From assembly GCF_000017625.1 (NCBI RefSeq), contig NC_009712.1:558001-622000 (forward strand): a DNA stretch of 64,000 bases, given 5' to 3'. Numbering within the stretch: position 1 is the first letter of the stretch; every line of letters starts with the position of its first letter. The position numbers and the translations under genes are program-made. The notes under the pieces are model-generated. The model did not search any database and was not told the DNA's origin. It saw only the letters and a list, made by a program, of their open reading frames with translations. The DNA is from Methanoregula boonei 6A8 (GTDB lineage: Archaea; Halobacteriota; Methanomicrobia; Methanomicrobiales; Methanospirillaceae). Below, piece by piece: positions 1 through 8,182 of this stretch.

Positions 1-1150
1 CCTTGACCTTGATAAACTCGTCTTTCATCTCGAGGTCAATGGCACGCTTCTCGGGACCGCACGCGGTCACGCAGAGGCCGCATTTGACACACGTATTGAA
101 GTCGATCGTGTAGATCAGAGGGACGACCTGCGGGTGGTTGATGTAGATCGCTTTTCTCGGCTTCATGCCGATTTCAAACTCGTTGGGCTTGACTACCGGG
201 CAGACTGTATCACAGTCACCGCAGCCGTTGCAGCCGCCGCCCACAATACCCCTGGCTTCCGCTTCCTTGGGGGTCATCACGCCACGGGCCTTCTTTCTGA
301 TGGTGACATCGAAGTTGCCGATGTACCCTTCGACTTCGTGGACTTCAGACCAGGTCATGAGCTCGATCTTGTCGCTCCTGCCGACATCCACCATTTTCGG
401 GGTTAAGATACACTGCGAGCAGTCGAGTGTCGGGAAGGTCTTATCGAGCTGGGACATGCGCCCGCCGATACTCATATCGGATTCGATGAGGTAGGTCTTG
501 ATCCCTGCTGCCGCAAGGTCAAGGGCTGCCTGCATACCGCCGACACCGGCGCCGACGACCATCGCGGTCTTCTCGACCGGCACGGACTTCGGGTAGAGAT
601 CCTGGAGGAGTGCAGCCTTTGCAACAGCAATACGGACTGCGTCCTTTGCCTTTTCGGTGGAACCCTCACGGTCGTGCATGTGCACCCATGAGTTCTGGTC
701 ACGGATGTTGGCCATCTCGAACCGGAAGGGGTTTAAGCCTGCATCCTTGGTTGCCGTCCGGAAGGTCGGCTCGTGGAGACGCGGGGTGCATGCAGCGACA
801 ACGACGCCGGTCAGCTTGTGTTCATGGACTGCCTTACTGATGACGGTCTGCCCGGGCATTGAGCACATGTACTTATAATTGTCAACATAGGCCACATTGG
901 GGATGGTCTTGGCATATTCCTCGACTGCCGGAATATCCATTGACCCGGCAATGTTGGTACCGCAGTGGCAGATGAAAACACCGATCCGGGCCTCCTGCTT
1001 TGTGGTTGAGCCTGCTGCCGCTGGTGCACTGGCAGCTGCTGCCGGTGCGGGAGCCTGCTTCTTGACTTCCTGTTTCACGGGAGCCTCCTTTTTGGTATCC
1101 TGCTTCTTGGTTTCGGTCTTTTTAGCAGTAGTTTTCTTCTTTTCAACCAT
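1..1150 (-). CDS. hdrA: CoB-CoM heterodisulfide reductase subunit A (HdrA), N-terminal part; runs off the left edge
   Basis: HdrA is the FAD and iron-sulfur subunit of the soluble heterodisulfide reductase, which bifurcates electrons between ferredoxin and the CoM-S-S-CoB disulfide. About 383 codons are visible. After a Lys/Ala/Pro-rich leader of about 55 residues comes the HdrA start (IGVFICHCGTNIAG), then the dinucleotide-binding GAGVGGMQAALDLA, the LDCSQCILTPKM segment, and ferredoxin motifs CNGCGDCDTVCP and CVKCGLCVTACG. Two adjacent ATGs lie at 1153 and 1150. The second sits better behind the AGGTGG ribosome-binding site. The gene is 11 bp downstream of hdrB and last in a five-gene minus-strand operon. 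The leader is unusual; most HdrA proteins begin close to the CHCG motif. The C-terminus is outside the window. Confidence 0.95.
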   Translation of the reverse strand, partial: MVEKKKTTAKKTETKKQDTKKEAPVKQEVKKQAPAPAAAASAPAAAGSTTKQEARIGVFICHCGTNIAGSMDIPAVEEYAKTIPNVAYVDNYKYMCSMPGQTVISKAVHEHKLTGVVVAACTPRLHEPTFRTATKDAGLNPFRFEMANIRDQNSWVHMHDREGSTEKAKDAVRIAVAKAALLQDLYPKSVPVEKTAMVVGAGVGGMQAALDLAAAGIKTYLIESDMSIGGRMSQLDKTFPTLDCSQCILTPKMVDVGRSDKIELMTWSEVHEVEGYIGNFDVTIRKKARGVMTPKEAEARGIVGGGCNGCGDCDTVCPVVKPNEFEIGMKPRKAIYINHPQVVPLIYTIDFNTCVKCGLCVTACGPEKRAIDLEMKDEFIKVK

Positions 1151-1161
1151 CATTCCCACCT

Positions 1162-2085
1162 CTAGAGCACCTTCTGCAGGAATGGTTCACAGCTGATCGC
1201 GTGCAGGTCAAGCCCGAGTTCCTGCGGGCTCATTCCCTGTGCAAGGCCGAGCAGTTCGGCGAAGTGCAGCACGGGCAGGCCGTAACTGACACCGAACTTC
1301 TCCTGGATCTCGATCTGGCCGCGGTCGAACTGGAGCTGGCAGAACGGACAGATATCCGTAAGAGCGTCCACCTTTACCTCTTTGAGGTTGATCAGCTTTT
1401 CGTTGGTGATATCCAGCGAGTGGACAATGTCGTATCCGCGGACACCGCCGCCGGCACCGCAGCACTGCATCTTGTTGCGGTACTCGACCGGGGTTGCGCC
1501 AAGGGCTGCAACCAGTTCTTCCATCCAGACCGGGTGCTCGGTGTTTAACATGACCTCTTTCTCGAACTCACGGTCCTTGTGAGGCTTGGTGAGGTGGCAG
1601 CCGTAGTGGACGGCGATACGGGCACCGGTCAGGGGGTTGACAACCGTATCCTTGATCTTTGCGACACCGGCATACTTGTCGTTGTAGAGAAGTTCGGCGA
1701 GATGATAGACGTTGATGGTGCCCTTGAACTCCATGTCTACTTCCTTGAGCACTTCGTTGACGCCGTCGCGGAGATCCTGATTGTGCTTGAGCTTGTGGTT
1801 GACTTCCCAGATTGATTTGTAGCAGCCGTTGCAGACCAGTGCGATATCGGTCTTCATCTGCTCGGCGAGCACGAGGTTGCGTGCTGCCATCGCATAGAAG
1901 ACATTCAGGTCAATGGAACCGAAGGCACCGGGGGCAGGGCAGCAGCTTGCACCCTTGAGGGGGACAAGGTCGATGCCCAGTTTCTTGCAACCCTTGATGG
2001 CTGCAGATTCCACGCCCGGGTACCGGTTGGGTGCAATGCAGCCAAGGTATAATGCGAACGTGTGGTTTGCTTTAGATTCAGACAT
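1162..2085 (-). CDS. hdrB: CoB-CoM heterodisulfide reductase subunit B (HdrB)
   Basis: HdrB carries the two noncubane [4Fe-4S] clusters that cleave the CoM-S-S-CoB disulfide at the end of methanogenesis. The 307-residue protein has the normal length and shows both CCG-type cysteine motifs: CNGCYKS with HYGCHL and KMQCCGAGGGVRGYD, plus CPFCQLQFD near the C-terminus and an N-terminal ASCCPAPGAFGS. It is preceded by hdrC with a 6-bp gap and followed by hdrA 11 bp downstream, so the three subunits are co-transcribed in the order C-B-A. Confidence 0.96.
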   Translation of the reverse strand: MSESKANHTFALYLGCIAPNRYPGVESAAIKGCKKLGIDLVPLKGASCCPAPGAFGSIDLNVFYAMAARNLVLAEQMKTDIALVCNGCYKSIWEVNHKLKHNQDLRDGVNEVLKEVDMEFKGTINVYHLAELLYNDKYAGVAKIKDTVVNPLTGARIAVHYGCHLTKPHKDREFEKEVMLNTEHPVWMEELVAALGATPVEYRNKMQCCGAGGGVRGYDIVHSLDITNEKLINLKEVKVDALTDICPFCQLQFDRGQIEIQEKFGVSYGLPVLHFAELLGLAQGMSPQELGLDLHAISCEPFLQKVL

Positions 2086-2091
2086 GCTCCC

Positions 2092-2673
2092 TTATCCCTC
2101 CCTTTCCTTGATGATCCGGTCCGCATTTTCCTTGAGATGATAGTGGTCAAGGATCTTCCGGATTGCGGGCATGTACTCAGGGTACATGTGGGTGGTCGGC
2201 GGGTCCCGGGTCAGGCCGAGTTTCTCGCGGGCTGCACGGTTGACATCGTTGTTTGGCACACCGTGGCCGGAGGCATAGATTGCCGTTACTGTCTTGAGGA
2301 AGTTTACCGGTATAATATCGTGGGTGAATGCCATATTCCTCATGGACATGATAACATCGGTCGGTGCAATATCCCGCGGGCACCGGTCGGTGCAGCTGTA
2401 GCAGGTTGTGCAGAGCCAGAGATCAGGGTCGGTGAGCGCCTCGGTTTCAAAGCCAAGGACTGCCCTCCGCATAAACTTGCGGATCCGGTAGGTGCTTCGG
2501 GGTGCTGACGGGCACGAGCCGGTGCAGGTACCACACTGGTAGCACATATGGGCAATAGTGCGTGATGAAGCCTCAACCCTCTTCATAAAATCGGCAGTCG
2601 AGTCTTCACGGTAGTAGCGCTGATCGTGGAGTTTCTTCTCCAGCGCTTCCGGGTAACCTTTTGTTCTTACCAT
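2092..2673 (-). CDS. hdrC: CoB-CoM heterodisulfide reductase subunit C (HdrC)
   Basis: HdrC is the small electron-transfer subunit that links HdrA to HdrB through two [4Fe-4S] clusters. The 193-residue protein has both ferredoxin-type motifs, CYQCGTCTGSCP near residue 41 and CTTCYSCTDRCP near residue 85, and the following PTDVIMSMRN stretch usual in the family. It lies 12 bp downstream of the polyferredoxin gene and 6 bp upstream of hdrB, in one minus-strand operon. Confidence 0.95.
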   Translation of the reverse strand: MVRTKGYPEALEKKLHDQRYYREDSTADFMKRVEASSRTIAHMCYQCGTCTGSCPSAPRSTYRIRKFMRRAVLGFETEALTDPDLWLCTTCYSCTDRCPRDIAPTDVIMSMRNMAFTHDIIPVNFLKTVTAIYASGHGVPNNDVNRAAREKLGLTRDPPTTHMYPEYMPAIRKILDHYHLKENADRIIKEREG

Positions 2674-2685
2674 ATTCGTCCTCCC

Positions 2686-3858
2686 TCACGCCTTCTCCAT
2701 CAGTTTTATTCCGACCTGTCCGGCAACGCTTTCCTTAACCTTGGAGGTCCTCTTGGTGAAGAGCTTGTCCTTGATCTTCCTGAAGAGATCCGTCTCCTTG
2801 CCTTTTGTGCGGATACCTGTCCGCTTGAGGATAATGATGTCTTCACCGGGGCAGGCATTCACGCAGGCACCACAGAGGATGCAGTAATCCTTGTTGACTG
2901 CAATGCTTGCCTCGATATGGTGTCCCATTTCTGCTGCCGGCTTCTCGCTCGGGAGATAGATGGCGTTTGCCGGGCAGATCTCGGCACAGGTCGAACAGCC
3001 GCCGGGGCATTTCTCGGCGTGGAATTCGATATCGCCCTCAAAGATCTTCTCGACTGTGATGGCCTCGCTCGGGCAGTTCCGGGAGCACCAGGTGCAGGTG
3101 CAGCAGTTGTCCTGGACAATGCTGACCTTGCCGTCAAGCTTATCGGAAACAATCTCGCGTTCAACGGTGATGCATTCCTGGGGGCAGGCCTCCACGCACA
3201 CCTTGCAGGCGTCGCACTTGGTTTCGTCCCAGATTACATCGCCCTCGACTTTTCCGATCTCAGCTGTATATTCCTTGTGCTTGACCCTGATGGCAGGACA
3301 AAGAGCACCGCAGATGCCACACGTGGTGCATTTTTCTTTGTCTACGGTAAAAGTGGTCTTTGCCTTGAGTGCGGTCTGGCGGTCCTTTGCCCCGGCAACC
3401 GGTCCCTTGTAGGTCCCTTCGTAGGCCGGGACATTCCGGTCGATTGCATCACGCGGGCAGACCTCTTCACAGATCGTGCACCTTACGCACTTTTCTTCGT
3501 TGATCTCTGCCTTCATGTCGTACTGCGGGAATCCCTCTTTTTCTAAGATTGGAAGCCGCTCCTGATTGTCGACTTTCAGAGTCAGTGCATTGAACGGGCA
3601 CATGATCACGCAGACTCCGCAGTACGAGCACTTGGTCTCGTCTACATCGATGGGAGTTGCGTAATTGATGGCACCACGGCGGGATGCACCGACCAGTCCG
3701 AGGACAATTGCCTCCTCTGGGCAGGCGTCGACGCAGATACCGCATCCCGTGCAGGTCTCTGAATTCAGAATCAGGTTGTTCACGTTCTGGAGGAGCCGCT
3801 GCTCCATCACAACGTTGACACCATCCCTCTTTTTGGAAAACTTTGGAAACAATGCCAT
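2686..3858 (-). CDS. Polyferredoxin with eight [4Fe-4S] motifs, FwdF-like
   Basis: This 390-residue electron-transfer protein contains eight Cys motifs, arranged as four double-cluster ferredoxin units. They begin with CTGCGICVDACP (about residue 36) and CSYCGVCVIMCP (about 78) and end with CPGGCSTCAEICP and CILCGACVNACP. Eight clusters in about 390 residues is the architecture of FwdF, the polyferredoxin wire of formylmethanofuran dehydrogenase. MvhB-type polyferredoxins are the alternative. It lies between a FwdG-like ferredoxin and hdrC, so it could carry electrons between Hdr and Fwd. The Lys-rich C-terminal tail of about 45 residues has no cluster motif. The exact family name is inferred. 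Confidence 0.85.
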   Translation of the reverse strand: MALFPKFSKKRDGVNVVMEQRLLQNVNNLILNSETCTGCGICVDACPEEAIVLGLVGASRRGAINYATPIDVDETKCSYCGVCVIMCPFNALTLKVDNQERLPILEKEGFPQYDMKAEINEEKCVRCTICEEVCPRDAIDRNVPAYEGTYKGPVAGAKDRQTALKAKTTFTVDKEKCTTCGICGALCPAIRVKHKEYTAEIGKVEGDVIWDETKCDACKVCVEACPQECITVEREIVSDKLDGKVSIVQDNCCTCTWCSRNCPSEAITVEKIFEGDIEFHAEKCPGGCSTCAEICPANAIYLPSEKPAAEMGHHIEASIAVNKDYCILCGACVNACPGEDIIILKRTGIRTKGKETDLFRKIKDKLFTKRTSKVKESVAGQVGIKLMEKA

Positions 3859-3881
3859 GAAATAACCCTCACGCTGTTCCT

Positions 3882-4148
3882 CTATTGCACCTTTGCCTTT
3901 GCTCTGGTCTCCCAGGGCCCTGTCAGCCTGATATTATCATGCGGACACATCTGGACGCATACCCTGCATCTGGCAGGGAGCACCTCGTTACAGCCCGGGA
4001 GCGTCGGTACACTCTCCCGGACGGTGCAGATAGGTTCGGTTTGCTCCGGAACTACCGGATGCAGTTCCAGCGCGTCCACAGGACATGCAACAACACAATT
4101 GCTACAGCCGGTGCGGTGGTAGGTCTTGATCTGCACAGCAAATACCAT
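3882..4148 (-). CDS. Small two-cluster ferredoxin, FwdG-like; first gene of the hdr operon
   Basis: An 88-residue ferredoxin with motifs CSNCVVACPVDA near the N-terminus and CRVCVQMCPHDN near the C-terminus, separated by a Pro/Val-rich insertion. Size and arrangement fit FwdG/FmdG-type ferredoxins of formylmethanofuran dehydrogenase. The ATG at 4148 was chosen over the upstream ATG at 4190 because a GGTG element lies at suitable spacing and family members start just before the KTYHR..C segment. The polyferredoxin gene follows 23 bp downstream. This gene heads the operon and lies divergently from ftr. Confidence 0.75.
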   Translation of the reverse strand: MVFAVQIKTYHRTGCSNCVVACPVDALELHPVVPEQTEPICTVRESVPTLPGCNEVLPARCRVCVQMCPHDNIRLTGPWETRAKAKVQ

Positions 4149-4223
4149 AATCACACACCCGCTATGATCGATTATAGAATCGATTATCAAAAGAGTGGTG
4201 GAAGTATCTAGATAAATGTTCTG

Positions 4224-4283
4224 AAATATATCGCTGTAACCCGGTCTTTTTATTATTTTTTTTTAATTTTTGTTTATATGCAT
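4224..4283 (-). promoter_or_regulatory. Candidate promoter region of the ferredoxin-hdrCBA operon
   Basis: The AT-rich gap between the ferredoxin gene and ftr holds two minus-strand TATA-like elements, ATATAAAC near 4272-4279 and GATATATTTC near 4224-4233. They would give leaders of about 100 or 55 nt. I cannot tell which is used. Confidence 0.4.
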
Positions 4284-4363
4284 CCTTACCCGGTTAATTA
4301 CAATTGGTATACATTCACGGTGGGTTCCGGTGCGCTCTTAGTAATCCCGTACAATCAAATGAG

Positions 4364-4373
4364 AAAATTTATT
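4364..4373 (+). promoter_or_regulatory. Candidate TATA box of ftr
   Basis: AAAATTTATT at 4364-4373 predicts transcription starting near 4395, about 23 nt before the ftr ATG. The leader would contain a GAGGT Shine-Dalgarno-like element. Confidence 0.45.
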
Positions 4374-4417
4374 CCTGATTATCAAGGTACCTTTGGTAAA
4401 CCTGAGGTTTTGATTCT

Positions 4418-5302
4418 ATGGAAATCAACGGCGTAACAATTGACGATACCTATGCGGAGGCATTCCCCACCTGGGTCTGCCGGGTGATCATCACCGCAGT
4501 GACAAAGGACTGGGCTCTTAAGGCGGCAACAGAAGCAACCGGGTTTGCGACATCTGCGATTGGCTGCCCGTGCGAAGCCGGCATCGAAAGCATCCTTTCC
4601 GGCAGTGAGACCCCCGATGGAAGGCCGGGCGTTTCGATCCTTATCTGCGCAAGCAAGAAAAAACTCAAGGAACAGGTTGTTGAACGCCTTGCCGAGTGCG
4701 TCCTGACGGCCCCCACGACCGCAGTCTTTAACGGCATCACCGACGCTGAGGAAAAAATCCCGGTCAAGCTGCATTTCTTTGGTGACGGGTATGAGTACCA
4801 GAAAGAAGTAGGCGGAAGGAAATGCTGGGTTATCCCGATCATGAACGGCGAATATGTCGGTGAAGAGGAATTCGGCATCGTGAAAGGCGTTGCCGGTGGC
4901 AACTTCTTTATCATGGGCGAGAACCAGATGGCCGCCCTTGTGGCAGCCGAGGCCGCCGTAGATGCAATTGATGAGGTCAAAGGAGTTATCACCAGTTTCC
5001 CCGGTGGGATCGTGGCGAGCGGCTCCAAGGTAGGCAGCCTGAAGTACAAGTTCATGCCCGCATCAACAAACGAGAAGTACTGCCCCACGCTCCGTGAGAA
5101 AGTGGCAGATACCAAGATCCCGGCAGGTGTCAAAGCTGTATACGAGATTGTGATCGATGGCGTTGACGAAAAGAGTGTTGCCGCGGCGATGGGTGCCGGT
5201 GTCAGGGCAGCAGTCAAGGTGCCGGGAGTGAAGTTTATCTCGGCCGGCAACTTCGGCGGGAGCCTTGGGCCGTTCAAGATCGAGCTTTTCAAGGTTATTT
5301 AA
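4418..5302 (+). CDS. ftr: Formylmethanofuran--tetrahydromethanopterin N-formyltransferase (Ftr)
   Basis: Ftr moves the formyl group from formylmethanofuran to tetrahydromethanopterin, the second step of CO2 reduction to methane. The 294-residue protein matches the usual length. It has the typical start ([23 protein letters not shown]), the [15 protein letters not shown] segment, [10 protein letters not shown], the [16 protein letters not shown] region and the C-terminal [14 protein letters not shown]. It is cytoplasmic. It is divergent from the hdr operon and followed by a T-rich stretch, so it is probably transcribed apart from the aks operon downstream. Confidence 0.97.
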   Translation: MEINGVTIDDTYAEAFPTWVCRVIITAVTKDWALKAATEATGFATSAIGCPCEAGIESILSGSETPDGRPGVSILICASKKKLKEQVVERLAECVLTAPTTAVFNGITDAEEKIPVKLHFFGDGYEYQKEVGGRKCWVIPIMNGEYVGEEEFGIVKGVAGGNFFIMGENQMAALVAAEAAVDAIDEVKGVITSFPGGIVASGSKVGSLKYKFMPASTNEKYCPTLREKVADTKIPAGVKAVYEIVIDGVDEKSVAAAMGAGVRAAVKVPGVKFISAGNFGGSLGPFKIELFKVI

Positions 5303-5315
5303 CCCCCTTTTTTTC
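5303..5315 (+). terminator. T-run terminator after ftr
   Basis: A run of C followed by eight T residues directly after the ftr stop is typical of archaeal oligo-T termination. A new TATA box follows at 5344. Confidence 0.5.
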
Positions 5316-5343
5316 GTGAAAATTTTCTCTCACTCATGGAATC

Positions 5344-5353
5344 TTATAAATAT
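5344..5353 (+). promoter_or_regulatory. TATA box of the nine-gene aks/marker operon
   Basis: TTATAAATAT at 5344-5353 predicts a transcript starting near 5375, which excludes the upstream ATG at 5336 and points to ATG 5396 as the first start codon. No other convincing promoter appears before 14010. Confidence 0.65.
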
Positions 5354-5395
5354 TTTATTGCCGAATCATCTGTTAACGAAAATTTCGGCGATAAT

Positions 5396-6352
5396 ATGAT
5401 CATACTTACACCCGGCGATGTGAAGCAGCGGTTCGGTCCGCTCTTCTCAAAGAAATTTCTGGTGATGGTTGATGAGACGGCCGGGCGGGCCGAGATCCTT
5501 GAGCAGTGTCATGCCCGGGGTACCATTGAGTGGGATGCCATGAACCGTTCCCGTGCCGGAGGTGCCGTGGCAGCGTGTGCCGTTGAGGGAAGCACGATGA
5601 CCATCCAGGCACGGCTTGGGCGATACCCGGTCAATTTCGGGGCTGCTGCCGGCACGATTGGCGGACAGGCACTTGAAGCGGTGGAAGTGAACGGTGATGA
5701 AGTGATAACCACGTGGGCAGGAATCGCCGGTGCCGGTGTAGGAATCGCAGCCTGCCTCCCCCAGGCCCCGGGGGTAATCCGGGCTGAATACCCAAGTGAG
5801 GATGATCTCAAGGTCGGGGGAGCCCGGACCAACCATGTCCGGATTGTCTCACCCCTATACGAGAAGGTATCGTTTGGCATTGATGATACAGATACAAAAC
5901 AGGAGGGTGCCACATGGGTGATGGCCTTAAAGTGTGCGGAGGCCTGTCTCCTTGAAGGAGTGGAGTTCCTTGATATGCGCCTGATCCAGCTCAATCCAGC
6001 CGTCCCCCATAAAACCACGAACTGTGTCGGGTCCGCTCTTAATTTTGCTGCCCGGCCGGGAAGTATCGGAGCACTTCGCGAATTTGTCTGCACGTTTGTG
6101 GAAGAGCATACGTTTTCCAAAGACACCGGTATTGCATTCTCCCGAGGGATCAGGACCGGGCAGGAGTCACCCTTCCATGCGGCCATCAAAACCGAGATCC
6201 TTACTGTGCAAAAGGCCGAAGAAGAGGCACAGCGGCTCGGCATTGAATTTCTCGATCACAATGGCAGAAAGGGACGGATCGGGGCGCTCGGTGCAGTGCT
6301 CTGGGCGGACCGGGGAATCGAAGCGGCGGGACTGTATGGTGAACATCTCTGA
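5396..6352 (+). CDS. TiaS-like DDTD-motif protein, methanogenesis marker 11 type, copy 1
   Basis: A 318-residue protein with FGIDDTDTKQEGATW (about residue 160) and LIQLNPAVPHKTTNCVG (about 195). These resemble the GIDDTD and R-LNP-x-x-P-KT motifs of the kinase-like domain of TiaS, the archaeal tRNA-Ile agmatidine synthetase. A C-terminal GRIGALGAVLW also has a TiaS counterpart. It is paralogous to the next gene. Methanogenesis marker protein 11 is a methanogen-restricted family of this size with no settled function; I place this protein near it by motif. ATG 5396 was preferred to ATG 5336 because a TATA box covers codons 3-6 of the longer form. It overlaps the next gene by 17 bp. Confidence 0.75.
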   Translation: MIILTPGDVKQRFGPLFSKKFLVMVDETAGRAEILEQCHARGTIEWDAMNRSRAGGAVAACAVEGSTMTIQARLGRYPVNFGAAAGTIGGQALEAVEVNGDEVITTWAGIAGAGVGIAACLPQAPGVIRAEYPSEDDLKVGGARTNHVRIVSPLYEKVSFGIDDTDTKQEGATWVMALKCAEACLLEGVEFLDMRLIQLNPAVPHKTTNCVGSALNFAARPGSIGALREFVCTFVEEHTFSKDTGIAFSRGIRTGQESPFHAAIKTEILTVQKAEEEAQRLGIEFLDHNGRKGRIGALGAVLWADRGIEAAGLYGEHL

Positions 6353-7232
6353 TCCCTATGTGATCCGCTACCCGCAGATCGTTGCGGTAGCGGATGAGTC
6401 CGGAAGCAGCGTTGAACTTGTCGAGTTCTTCGATTGTATCGGGGGGGCGATGTGGACCCAGCACCACTATGCCAAGAGCCCTCTGGTTACCGGCGTCCGG
6501 TGCGTGGGCTCCTCTACCCGGTTCCTGCTCCGGCCAGGTACTGTGGATCTTGCGCTCGAAGGATCCCGGTTCCCGGCCGGAATCTCCGGGGTCTCGGTTA
6601 CCGGGGACGAGATCGCGGTGACCTATATCGGTATGGGTGGTGGTGGTGTCGGGGCAACCAGCTGCCGTGCAGCGGCACGGGGCGTGCTCCGGGAACAGTG
6701 CGATCCATCCGGCGGAGGAAAAGTGGCGAGTGCCACGCTTTGGCTGCCCCGCCGGCAGCGGCTCCTGATCGGTGTGGATGATACGGATACTGCTGAGGCG
6801 GGGGCCACATGGACCCTTGTCCACAATATCGCACGGGCCGTGGAGGATGAACAATCCGCATATCTCTCTCATACGATAGTCCAGCTCTTCCCGGTAGCGT
6901 ACCGGACCAAGAACTGCGTAAGCCTGGTAACTGAGTTTGCCACCACCGAACCGGAACGTCTTATCGAACGGTTCAGGGAACTGCTCCAGAAGTACACCCT
7001 CTCACAAAAGACCGGCATGGCAGTTTATACCGGTTTCTCTCCTTCAGATGAACTCGTGGAATACGGGAGGAGCGTAAAACGGGGCGAAGTGGCGCCGGAT
7101 CGCGTGCAGAATATCAGGGATCCCCGTCTCCGTATCGTCATGAACGGTCGGGGGATTACGGGAGCAGTTGCGGCCCTGCCATTCTTTACCCGGTACGAGG
7201 AGGCACTGGAACTATGCAGTGGGAAGAACTAA
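6336..7232 (+). CDS. TiaS-like DDTD-motif protein, methanogenesis marker 11 type, copy 2
   Basis: A 298-residue paralogue of the preceding gene. It keeps LIGVDDTDTAEAGATW (about residue 145), IVQLFPVAYRTKNCVSL and the C-terminal NGRGITGAVAALPFF. The N-terminal half aligns with copy 1 around the GIAGAGVG / GMGGGGVG glycine cluster. The length fits methanogenesis marker protein 11 (TIGR03280-type). The shared acidic DDTD motif suggests ATP-dependent kinase or ligase chemistry. The start at 6336 lies inside copy 1 behind a GGCGGG element, and the stop overlaps the radical SAM start by 19 bp. Two adjacent, coupled paralogues may form a heterodimer, but this is inference. Confidence 0.78.
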   Translation: MVNISDPYVIRYPQIVAVADESGSSVELVEFFDCIGGAMWTQHHYAKSPLVTGVRCVGSSTRFLLRPGTVDLALEGSRFPAGISGVSVTGDEIAVTYIGMGGGGVGATSCRAAARGVLREQCDPSGGGKVASATLWLPRRQRLLIGVDDTDTAEAGATWTLVHNIARAVEDEQSAYLSHTIVQLFPVAYRTKNCVSLVTEFATTEPERLIERFRELLQKYTLSQKTGMAVYTGFSPSDELVEYGRSVKRGEVAPDRVQNIRDPRLRIVMNGRGITGAVAALPFFTRYEEALELCSGKN

Positions 7233-8182
7233 AGGCACAGCTGCTCGAAGCCGGCTCTGCCCGGCTGAGCGGCGAACCCGCGGAAGATTATATTGCCCAG
7301 TCTACCGCAGGGCCGGGAGCCGGAGGAAAAGGGGCGGTCTTCTTTACTATGGGCAGCCACCGGGTCAAGTTTGCGATCAATCCCACATCACCCATCGAAA
7401 TTGTCCACCGGGGAAATGGTGTTGCCGATCTCTATTTCGGGGAACGCCAGATCCCGGGAAATCTCCTGCGGCCGGGGCTTCACTGTCCTGACCAGGCATT
7501 TATCACGGTCACCGAGGGCTGTATTTTTTCCTGTCGCTACTGCTCCGTTCCTCAGATGCCGGCGCGACGCAAGACCGTGGAAGAGATCATGGGGCTGGTA
7601 GAATCGGTCCGGCACCGCATCAGTGCTATCTCTCTTACCAGCGGTGTAATGGGAAGCATTGAGGAGGAAGAGGCCTATGTCTGCGAGGTGATTGATCACC
7701 TGCGGTTCTTTAGCCTGCCTATAGGGGTGTCCGTTTACCCGACTGACCAGACCCCGGGGAGGCTTCGTGCCCTTGGTGTGGCAGAGGTAAAGTTCAACAT
7801 TGAGACGGCCACCCCGGATCTCTTTGCAAAGATCTGTCCCGGGCTCGATTACAATCATGTCTGGCAGGTCCTTGACCGGTCCGTGGAACTCTTTGGGAAA
7901 GGCAGGGTCTTTTCCAATGTCATCGTCGGGCTTGGAGAGACAGATGCAGAGATGGAGGCCTGCATCAACCAGCTCGCCTCACACGGAGTGATCCCGGTGC
8001 TCCGGCCGCTCAACCCAGTTGCAGGTTGTGCCGGGATGCCCCGGCCGCCCGCTGACCGGCTCCGGCGGCTCTTCAGTATCCACCGCCAGGCCCTTGCCCG
8101 GGCTGGACTTGACACTGCCGGGGCCCTTACCATGTGTACAACCTGTGCAGGCTGCGATCTCGTGCCCGGGAGGGACGAATGA
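7214..8182 (+). CDS. Radical SAM protein with an extra C-terminal cysteine motif
   Basis: A 322-residue radical SAM enzyme. The [4Fe-4S]-binding CX3CX2C is in EGCIFSCRYCSVPQ at about residue 102. The barrel continues with SLTSGVMGS, the glycine/acid-rich VKFNIETATPDLF and the SNVIVGLGET strand. The C-terminus has CTTCAGC, a CX2CX2C that could hold a second cluster or a metal. Such extra sites occur in sulfur-inserting and maturation-type radical SAM enzymes, but the substrate is unknown here. A GAGGAGG element precedes the ATG. It is translationally coupled on both sides, between marker 11 copy 2 and the IorA-like gene. Confidence 0.8.
   Translation: MQWEELKAQLLEAGSARLSGEPAEDYIAQSTAGPGAGGKGAVFFTMGSHRVKFAINPTSPIEIVHRGNGVADLYFGERQIPGNLLRPGLHCPDQAFITVTEGCIFSCRYCSVPQMPARRKTVEEIMGLVESVRHRISAISLTSGVMGSIEEEEAYVCEVIDHLRFFSLPIGVSVYPTDQTPGRLRALGVAEVKFNIETATPDLFAKICPGLDYNHVWQVLDRSVELFGKGRVFSNVIVGLGETDAEMEACINQLASHGVIPVLRPLNPVAGCAGMPRPPADRLRRLFSIHRQALARAGLDTAGALTMCTTCAGCDLVPGRDE

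Noticed and set aside
4450-5292. Long minus-strand open frame opposite ftr
   Set aside because: It is the antisense shadow of ftr, with a low-complexity Ser/Ala/Thr translation and no family motif.
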